A stretch of DNA of 64,000 nt from JSC-12 sp033764965 (GTDB lineage Bacteria; Cyanobacteriota; Cyanobacteriia; Leptolyngbyales; Leptolyngbyaceae). Positions within the stretch are counted from its first letter, which is position 1. Every line of letters starts with the position of its first letter. Positions 53,362-59,123 of this stretch are shown here, in pieces. Below the pieces are notes generated by a model. That model had not been told where the DNA came from and ran no database searches. It saw nothing but the letters and a program-made list of their open reading frames with translations. A program made the translations under genes and the position numbers. The DNA lies in assembly GCA_033764965.1 (NCBI GenBank), contig JANRIN010000305.1:13503-77502 (forward strand), written 5' to 3'.

Positions 53362-54393
53362 ATGTCTCTAAAGGATTCCTGGCTTGCAGGAAGACTACAC
53401 CGTCAACACGAACTAGCCCAACGTCAGCAAGATGTTCAGCAAACGCTGGTCGATTTTGGGCAAGCCCGCCAGCAAATGGCAGCCCAGCTTCATAGCAATC
53501 TGGCGATATTTCGGGACGCATTGAGCCAACAAGAGTCCGAGCGCCGGTTGGATATGCAGATGTTTCAGGCTGAATTGCAGGCATTTCATGCGGAATTACA
53601 AGCCAACGTGCGATCGCTTCGCTTAGATATGAACACTGACTTGGCAATGCTGCAAGCTGAAACTCAAACCTTTTTAATAAACTGTCAACACCAACGGATG
53701 CACGTCAACCTCGAAACTCGGCAGTCCCTTGCCGACTTCATGGAAAACTTGCGGATGGATGTCCAGAGCTACTTAGCTGAACTGGAATTGACCCGCCAAC
53801 ACCGCGCCGAACAAGTCCAGCAAGACTTACAAGCAAGTCGTGCAAGTCGTGAAGCAGACGTTGAGGCTCTATTTGCTAACCTGGCGACGTTTCGGGCAGA
53901 GTTGCAGCAATTTCGGCAAACTTTGAGAGAGGACGTTTGGGGTCAGTCTGTCCCAAATGAGCCTGTTGTTACCCAATCGGCTCTAACAAAGGTGACAGCG
54001 ATACCTGCTGCAAAGCCGAGCGTACCTAAACCTGCTTCCACTAGACCGATCGCAGGCAAAAGCACCCCTGCCAGATCCGTCTCACCTGGTAAAACGACTC
54101 CAACCAAAAGTTCAGCAAAAACGGCTGCTAAACCCACTCCCGCCGCTAAAACCGTCACTGCGGCAAAAGTGAGTGTGCCTCAAACTGCCACGCCTCCGAT
54201 GATCGCACCGGAAGTTCCTTTCGAGAAAGAGGTGTATACCTTCCTGTATGAAAACCAGGGTGCCCGCCTGACCCAGATCGAGACATCCCTCAACCTCAAC
54301 CGATTTCAGGCAGTCGATGCCCTGCGATCGCTGATCAAAAAGGGACTGATTACCCAGCGCGATCGGGTGTATTTGACTCAAGCACAGGACTAG
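53362..54393 (+). CDS. gvpC: Gas vesicle outer-surface protein GvpC with C-terminal winged-helix domain
   Basis: GvpC coats and stiffens the vesicle. Residues 1-195 are Gln/Ala/Leu-rich amphipathic helix, with GvpC-type repeats of about 33 residues (FRDALSQQESERRLDMQMFQ; LATFRAELQQFRQTLREDV). Residues 196-283 are an Ala/Pro/Lys/Thr linker (KSTPARSVSPGKTTPTKSSA). Residues 284-343 form a compact helical domain (EVPFEKEVYTFLYENQGARL, TQIETSLNLNRFQAVDALRS, LIKKGLITQRDRVYLTQ) that resembles a winged helix. The usual GvpC lacks this part, and the same domain ends GvpN (see findings). The Ala/Lys linker and domain are in frame with no sign of frameshift. Confidence 0.88.
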   Translation: MSLKDSWLAGRLHRQHELAQRQQDVQQTLVDFGQARQQMAAQLHSNLAIFRDALSQQESERRLDMQMFQAELQAFHAELQANVRSLRLDMNTDLAMLQAETQTFLINCQHQRMHVNLETRQSLADFMENLRMDVQSYLAELELTRQHRAEQVQQDLQASRASREADVEALFANLATFRAELQQFRQTLREDVWGQSVPNEPVVTQSALTKVTAIPAAKPSVPKPASTRPIAGKSTPARSVSPGKTTPTKSSAKTAAKPTPAAKTVTAAKVSVPQTATPPMIAPEVPFEKEVYTFLYENQGARLTQIETSLNLNRFQAVDALRSLIKKGLITQRDRVYLTQAQD

Positions 54394-54406
54394 GAGGTAT
54401 TGGTTG

Positions 54407-54448
54407 TTGGTCAGTAGTCATTGGTCAGTAGCCATTGGTTATTGCTAG
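54407..54448. repeat. 14-base tandem repeat
   Basis: TTGGTCAGTAGTCA, TTGGTCAGTAGCCA and TTGGTTATTGCTAG follow each other directly after gvpC. Short imperfect repeat of the kind common in cyanobacterial spacers. Confidence 0.6.
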
Positions 54449-54498
54449 TCATAATGGCTTATTTTTCCAAACCAGTTGACCTTTACAAGCCCCAACCT

Positions 54499-54561
54499 CC
54501 AACCCCTAATTCCCAACCCCCAACCCTTAATTCCCAACCCCCAACCCCTAACCCCCATTCC
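54499..54561. repeat. 21-base tandem repeat, C-rich
   Basis: CCAACCCCTAATTCCCAACCC (54499-54519) and CCAACCCTTAATTCCCAACC (54520-54540) with a partial third copy, before the gvpN start at 54580. This is the spacer type seen inside purL, trpD and the ArsA-like gene. Confidence 0.65.
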
Positions 54562-54579
54562 CCACTCCCCATTCTCACC

Positions 54580-55839
54580 ATGACCACCATTCTTCGAGCC
54601 GCCCCCCGTCGATTTGTCAGCACGCCCTCCCTGGAGCGGATTGTTGCCCGTGCCCTGCGTTATCTCCAGTCGGGATTCTCTGTCCATTTACGCGGACCTG
54701 CCGGAACTGGAAAAACTACGTTAGCCGTGCACCTGGCAGATTTGCTTGCCCGTCCCATGATGCTGATTTATGGCGATGATGAGTTCAAAACCTCTGACCT
54801 GATTGGCAACCAAACGGGGTACACCCGCAAAAAAGTTGTGGACAATTACATCCACAATGTGGTGAAGGTGGAGGATGAATTGCGCCAGAACTGGGTCGAT
54901 TCTCGCCTGACGCTGGCGTGCCGGGAAGGATTTACCCTGGTATACGACGAATTTAACCGCTCTCGCCCTGAAGTGAATAATGTGTTGCTGTCAGCGTTGG
55001 AAGAGAAGCTGTTGGTGTTGCCGCCCAGCAATAGCCGGAGTGAGTATTTACGAGTGAATCCCCATTTTCGGGCAATTCTGACCTCCAATCCGGAAGAGTA
55101 TGTGGGGGTGCATGAGACTCAGGACGCGCTGATGGATCGGTTGATTACGATCAACATTCCAGAACCGGATGAGTTGACTCAGCAAGAAATTTTGAGCCAG
55201 AAGACAGAGTGCGATCGCGTCAGTGCTTTGCTAATCGTGCGCCTGGTTCGAGCATTTCGGTTGAAGACGGCGGCGGAAAAGTCTTCTGGGCTGCGATCGT
55301 GCTTGATGCTGGCAAAAATTTGTCGAGAGCACGAGATCCTGGTGGCGGCTGAGAATGCGGAGTTTCGAGACGTGTGTGCGGATATTCTGCTGTCTCGTGC
55401 GAGTGTTTCTCTAGAAGATGCCACTAGAGCCTTGTGGGAAGTGTTAAACAAAATTGTGCAGGAAGGGTTTGGGGAAATTCCCGTGACAATGACCGAGGAG
55501 ATTGCTAGCGAAGTGTCATCCACCAACGGATCGCTTCCCTCTTCCGAAGTGATTAGCCAAAACCTGGCAGCATTGGAAGCCGATGCCAAAGCTACTCAAC
55601 CCAAATCTCGTAAAACCAGTGTCGCTACTGTAGAGCCAGATCAGTCCACTGAAGCGATTCCCCACGCTAATGAGCTTTTGGCTTACCTGCGCCAAAGCAA
55701 AGGTGCCAAGCTAACGGAACTGGAAAAAGCACTCAAGCTCGATCGTATTCAGACTGTTGACACGCTGAAAGTGTTGATGGAACAGGGCAAAGTGGAACAA
55801 CGCTACCGTCTCTATGTGCTGAAGGAAGGTGAATCATGA
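54580..55839 (+). CDS. gvpN: Gas vesicle AAA+ ATPase GvpN with C-terminal winged-helix domain
   Basis: MoxR-type AAA+ ATPase needed for full vesicle growth. From the Met at 54580 (TTILRAAPRRFVSTPSLERI) the protein has 419 residues. The 53-residue upstream extension is simple repeat and unlikely to be translated. Walker A is GPAGTGKTTLAVHL; Walker B is TLVYDEFNRSRPEVNNVLLS; sensor 1 is AILTSNPEEYVG. Residues about 290-358 form a linker rich in Ser/Thr/Lys. Residues 359-419 form a second copy of the domain that ends GvpC (ELLAYLRQSKGAKLTELEKA, LKLDRIQTVDTLKVLMEQ). Its stop overlaps the gvpJ start by four bases. Confidence 0.9.
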   Translation: MTTILRAAPRRFVSTPSLERIVARALRYLQSGFSVHLRGPAGTGKTTLAVHLADLLARPMMLIYGDDEFKTSDLIGNQTGYTRKKVVDNYIHNVVKVEDELRQNWVDSRLTLACREGFTLVYDEFNRSRPEVNNVLLSALEEKLLVLPPSNSRSEYLRVNPHFRAILTSNPEEYVGVHETQDALMDRLITINIPEPDELTQQEILSQKTECDRVSALLIVRLVRAFRLKTAAEKSSGLRSCLMLAKICREHEILVAAENAEFRDVCADILLSRASVSLEDATRALWEVLNKIVQEGFGEIPVTMTEEIASEVSSTNGSLPSSEVISQNLAALEADAKATQPKSRKTSVATVEPDQSTEAIPHANELLAYLRQSKGAKLTELEKALKLDRIQTVDTLKVLMEQGKVEQRYRLYVLKEGES

Positions 55840-56273
55840 CTGCGGCAATTCCCACCAAAGCGTTTCCCGTTTCTACCAAAGACTCAGCCAGAGCGATTCA
55901 AACCTCCACAATGGGGTCTACTCTGGCAGATGTGTTAGAGCGAGTGCTGGACAAAGGCATTGTGATTGCCGGAGATATTTCCGTTTCCGTTGCGAACACG
56001 GAATTGTTGAATATCCGTTTGCGGTTGTTAATTTCCTCCGTGGATAAAGCGCGGGAGATTGGCATCAACTGGTGGGAAAATAATCCCCATTTCAGTGCTC
56101 AAACCCAAGAATTGCTGGAGTCGAATCGGCAACTGCAAGCGCGGGTGGACAGTTTGGAGACAGAATTGAAAGCGTTACGATCGCTGCCTCCCAGTTCGCA
56201 TCCAGTTTCAGCGTCCCATCCAGCAGCAGAGACAACATTAGACTCTCTGGGAGAGGATTTACTGGGACTGTAA
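55836..56273 (+). CDS. gvpJ: Gas vesicle minor protein GvpJ
   Basis: GvpA-like minor component needed to start assembly. The 145-residue protein has the GvpA/J core STLADVLERVLDKGIVIAGD, ISVSVANTELLNIRLRLLIS, SVDKAREIGINWWENNP. The C-terminus is a coiled-coil segment (ESNRQLQARVDSLETELKAL) with a Ser/His/Pro tail. The start at 55836 overlaps the gvpN stop (ATGA), so translation is coupled. A Met at residue 26 (GSTLADVLERV) is an alternative start. Confidence 0.92.
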   Translation: MTAAIPTKAFPVSTKDSARAIQTSTMGSTLADVLERVLDKGIVIAGDISVSVANTELLNIRLRLLISSVDKAREIGINWWENNPHFSAQTQELLESNRQLQARVDSLETELKALRSLPPSSHPVSASHPAAETTLDSLGEDLLGL

Positions 56274-56332
56274 GCGATCGCAATGATGGAAATCCAGCAC
56301 AATGAAGGTTAGAACACGTTCTAACAAATCGA

Positions 56333-56791
56333 GTGGCTTCCGAACCGCCTATCCATGCTCTTGCTAACACGCCCAAATCCAGTTCTGAGGCTGGACTCGC
56401 TCCCCTATTGCTGACTGTTGTGGAGTTGATCCGGCAGTTGATGGAAGCTCAAATCATTCGTCGCATGGAAGCAGGAGAGTTAGGCGATGAAGATCTCGAT
56501 CGTGCCTCGGAAAGCCTGCGTAAGCTGGAAGAACAGGTGATTCAGATCTGTGAGATTTTCGACATTGACCCCAAAGATTTGAATATTGACTTGGGTGAGG
56601 TAGGAAGTTTGCTGCCCAAAAATGGTGGCTACTATCCCGGTGAGAAGTCCGCCAGTCCCACCATTCTGGAATTGCTCGATCGCTTGCTCAATACGGGAGT
56701 CGTGCTGCAAGGCGAAGTTGATCTGGGGCTGGCAGATATTGATCTGATCCACGCCAAACTCCAACTGGTTCTCACCTCCAAACCAATCTAG
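56333..56791 (+). CDS. gvpK: Gas vesicle protein GvpK
   Basis: Small helical accessory protein needed for vesicle formation. The 152-residue protein, from a GTG at 56333, contains LAPLLLTVVELIRQLMEAQI, LRKLEEQVIQICEIFDIDPK, DLNIDLGEVGSLLPKNGGYY and VLQGEVDLGLADIDLIHAKL, which match GvpK throughout. It closes the gvp cluster; the next gene is a DUF6888-like small ORF. gvpF/L, gvpG, gvpV and gvpW are absent from the window. Confidence 0.95.
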   Translation: MASEPPIHALANTPKSSSEAGLAPLLLTVVELIRQLMEAQIIRRMEAGELGDEDLDRASESLRKLEEQVIQICEIFDIDPKDLNIDLGEVGSLLPKNGGYYPGEKSASPTILELLDRLLNTGVVLQGEVDLGLADIDLIHAKLQLVLTSKPI

Positions 56792-56806
56792 ATTCTGAAG
56801 GGTGGA

Positions 56807-56980
56807 ATGCATACTACAGCTCAAACGTTAAAATGTTTTCAGCTTTGCTGTGATCTGACCAGCAAGTATTGCTCTATTGATCTGGTAACTCTGGACAAGC
56901 GAACTGGGAACGTGATTATTTTAGCGAAAGAAGAAATCAATATTGAAATTGAGCCGAGCGGAGAATGGAGGTTTGTATGA
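56807..56980 (+). CDS. Small protein, DUF6888-like
   Basis: The 57-residue protein MHTTAQTLKCFQLCCDLTSK continues with YCSIDLVTLDKRTGNVIILA and ends in EINIEIEPSGEWRFV. This is close to my memory of a small cyanobacterial family (DUF6888) coded with DUF6887. The stop overlaps the next start by four bases (ATGA). Function is unknown; paired small genes of this sort may be toxin-antitoxin-like, but this is speculation. Confidence 0.65.
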   Translation: MHTTAQTLKCFQLCCDLTSKYCSIDLVTLDKRTGNVIILAKEEINIEIEPSGEWRFV

Positions 56981-57180
56981 GCGTAAAACCAGATTTTGCT
57001 GCCATGACTGCCCTTGAGCTTCGAAATTATGTCTTAGCACACCGAGATAATGAGGAAGCTCTACAAGCCTATCTTGACAAGCTGCATACCGAGAACCCAA
57101 GTTCACGAGTATATAAGCCTGATGACAATGTAGCTGAAGCAATTGCAGAGTATTTAGAGGATAGGTTGGATGCACACTGA
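56977..57180 (+). CDS. Small protein, DUF6887-like
   Basis: The 67-residue protein begins MSVKPDFAAMTALELRNYVL and has AHRDNEEALQAYLDKLHTEN, the core I know from DUF6887. It starts inside the stop of the upstream DUF6888-like gene. A longer frame from 56965 adds four residues. The acidic C-terminus is EYLEDRLDAH. Function is unknown. Confidence 0.7.
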   Translation: MSVKPDFAAMTALELRNYVLAHRDNEEALQAYLDKLHTENPSSRVYKPDDNVAEAIAEYLEDRLDAH

Positions 57181-57265
57181 CAACTTTTGTATGCTCCTCA
57201 CCTAAAACTTGCGACATACCAGCTCAAATCAGCGGCAAGTAACCCCAACTCAGCACCAACTGTTC

Positions 57266-57559
57266 TCAACCATCCGTTGCGTTGGAATTGTTAACCTGCT
57301 CAAGCTTTGAAGAAGCGCTGCGTGTTGCTAGCCAGCGTTCAAAAGAATGAGGACTCTCACCACTTTGCCTACCTGCTAACAGACCTTCAATACCAATATG
57401 TTCGTCCAAATCAATCCACTCGATCGCGTAACCCTCTCCTAACAGTTGCCAGTTCTGTCGTTCCGCTTCAGAAGCGTGCAGCAAGCGGGGATACCAAGAG
57501 AGAGGAACAATTAAACTTCGCCCATCAACTAAATCCACCGTCAATTTCTCGTCTGCCAC
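57266..57559 (-). CDS. DUF2442 family protein
   Basis: The 97-residue protein from a GTG at 57559 contains KLTVDLVDGRSLIVPLSWYP, RLLHASEAERQNWQLLGEG and IEWIDLDEHIGIEGLLAGRQ, the DUF2442 blocks. These proteins are often coded with DUF4160 partners as small modules; no DUF4160 gene is visible here. Function is unknown. It follows the aspartic protease pair on the same strand. Confidence 0.85.
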   Translation of the reverse strand: MADEKLTVDLVDGRSLIVPLSWYPRLLHASEAERQNWQLLGEGYAIEWIDLDEHIGIEGLLAGRQSGESPHSFERWLATRSASSKLEQVNNSNATDG

Positions 57560-57611
57560 TCTGATTTGTGCTGCAAGGGGTTCATTTCACTGCTTTACGC
57601 TGGGTTAACAG

Positions 57612-57977
57612 CTACAACTCGTCAATCGTCACCAATCCACCCTCGGTAAACTGAATCACCAATTCTTGTTCATCCAGCAAAGCGGTTCCAATCAGAGGTC
57701 GCCTGCCTGTCGCAACAACCAAAATATCCCGTTCCATACCATCCCAAAGGACAATCGCTTCGTAAAGGGGAAGTGACACTTCGCTATTATCTGCCAAATT
57801 TGCAAAAGTATCGTGTCTAAAGGTTAAACCCATCAAGGAAACTGCTTCTGAGGGAAGGCACAATTCCCCTGTAAATCCTGTATCTATGACAAACTCGATT
57901 GGGACAGTTGAACCATTTGGCAACAAGAATGTTAGAGCGACAATTGCGTGTCTATCTGTCACTATCCCAGAAATCAC
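57612..57977 (-). CDS. Clan AA retropepsin-like aspartic protease
   Basis: The 121-residue protein has the active-site motif VIDTGFTGELCL and the second conserved block RPLIGTALLDEQELVIQF, as in single-domain, retroviral-type aspartic proteases that dimerise. Its start overlaps the stop of the small upstream gene by four bases. It is a common cyanobacterial pair; the substrate and the reason for pairing are not known. The Asp at the heart of the DTG motif is intact. Confidence 0.78.
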   Translation of the reverse strand: MISGIVTDRHAIVALTFLLPNGSTVPIEFVIDTGFTGELCLPSEAVSLMGLTFRHDTFANLADNSEVSLPLYEAIVLWDGMERDILVVATGRRPLIGTALLDEQELVIQFTEGGLVTIDEL

Positions 57978-58246
57978 TTGTGGACTCGCTCCATGACACC
58001 GCCAAAGGAGACAGCAACGTTGTATCCAATCCGAATCCCAAAGAGTCGAGCATTTGGATGCTTCTTGCTGAGGTTGCGGGAGGCTTGCAAGCCAGTCTTA
58101 TCGACCTCATAATCACCTGTCTCAATGTCGATGATGACCATCTTGCCAATATTTTCTTCAACCTCAACCTTTTGACGGATTCCACCCTCGTACAGTTGTT
58201 TTGCACGACGCGCAACTTCTTCACGGCTTAAAAGAATTGCTTGCAT
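57974..58246 (-). CDS. Small partner of the aspartic protease
   Basis: The 90-residue protein MQAILLSREEVARRAKQLYE is helical at the start, then beta-like (VEVEENIGKMVIIDIETGDY, LFGIRIGYNVAVSFGGVMER). It overlaps the protease gene by four bases. The layout of a short protein coupled to an enzyme is like an antitoxin, inhibitor or substrate, but I do not recognise the family. Antisense ORFs here have no homology. Confidence 0.65.
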   Translation of the reverse strand: MQAILLSREEVARRAKQLYEGGIRQKVEVEENIGKMVIIDIETGDYEVDKTGLQASRNLSKKHPNARLFGIRIGYNVAVSFGGVMERVHK

Positions 58247-58307
58247 ACACTGCTCCTGAGCGCTATGCCCTCTCTTTGTTGCCCTTCATAATAACTTACA
58301 AATAAAT

Positions 58308-58330
58308 AGGATGGGCGTTGCCCACCCTAC
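58308..58330. repeat. Dispersed palindrome GGTAGGGTGGGC family, copy 2
   Basis: TAGGATGGGC (58308-58317) and GCCCACCCTA (58321-58330) pair with one mismatch, as in the copy at 43668-43694. Confidence 0.6.
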
Positions 58331-58361
58331 CTGTTGCTCCGTAACCTCAGCGTTTGACGAG

Positions 58362-58997
58362 TTATATCCCTAAAACTGTTAGATAATCATAGACTTCTAA
58401 CTGGTTTTCAAGCCATTGAGAAAACTCTCTCAATACACCTATCAAGTCCACTGCATTTGACCGAAAATCGCTTGCAAAACGATCTATTGAATCTTTGAAG
58501 ATAAAGCCCATCTTGCCTTCAAGTTCTCGGACATCTTGAGCTTGCTCTAGCGCCTCAATCAAACTACGAAAATCTTTAATAATCAACAACCAAATCTCTC
58601 TTTTAATCTCTATAAATGCATAGTGGTCAAAATCAGACTCATTACGCTCAAATACTGGCTCAAGATAACCAAAGACCTCTTCTGTCATAAACACAGAGTT
58701 TTGATTCCAACAACTGCCTTCATATTTACCCGGCAAAATTTCAAAATAACAAGTGCCATGTAACTCATTTAGGTTTTGAATGAGGCGTATGTGTTTTTTA
58801 CTGCTCTCTTCGAGTAATTGTTGCTCTCTTTCTTCAATCAACTCTCGAATGGCGATCGCGGACTCCTCATACAAAGAGCTACTGTTTAACCTCCCTCTCA
58901 GTGTTGCAGTTGAAAGGTTACGAAATCTCTCTTTGTACTCAGCTATTTTACGAAAATACTGTTCCTGTTTACTCATAGAAAGGGCTTGGAAATTCAA
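58362..58997 (-). CDS. Helical protein of unknown function
   Basis: The 211-residue protein is mostly charged helix (MSKQEQYFRKIAEYKERFRN, AIRELIEEREQQLLEESSKK), with a Trp-containing middle part (YFEILPGKYEGSCWNQNSVF) and an acidic C-terminal half. No signal peptide or membrane helix. I do not recognise the family. It lies between the small-gene group and the mannose-1-phosphate guanylyltransferase, all on the minus strand, and may be accessory. Confidence 0.5.
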   Translation of the reverse strand: MNFQALSMSKQEQYFRKIAEYKERFRNLSTATLRGRLNSSSLYEESAIAIRELIEEREQQLLEESSKKHIRLIQNLNELHGTCYFEILPGKYEGSCWNQNSVFMTEEVFGYLEPVFERNESDFDHYAFIEIKREIWLLIIKDFRSLIEALEQAQDVRELEGKMGFIFKDSIDRFASDFRSNAVDLIGVLREFSQWLENQLEVYDYLTVLGI

Positions 58998-59123
58998 GAT
59001 TTAAATTCATCCTAACAACTGCTCTAAATTCAAATTACCTTTGCTCCTATCCAAGATTTAACAGAATTACTACTGCTCAAAGACAGAAGGCTGATAGGGC
59101 GAAGCACATGAATTGCTAACAAA

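Noticed and set aside
54407..54561. Tandem repeats before gvpN considered as CRISPR
   Set aside because: Units are contiguous with no spacers, and no cas gene is present.
54421..54579. Extended N-terminus for gvpN
   Set aside because: The extra residues are translated tandem repeat.
54445..54687. Minus-strand Gly/Trp-rich ORF opposite the gvpN leader
   Set aside because: It is the antisense reading of the C-rich tandem repeat.
56480..56824. Minus-strand ORF opposite gvpK
   Set aside because: Antisense to a conserved gvp gene.
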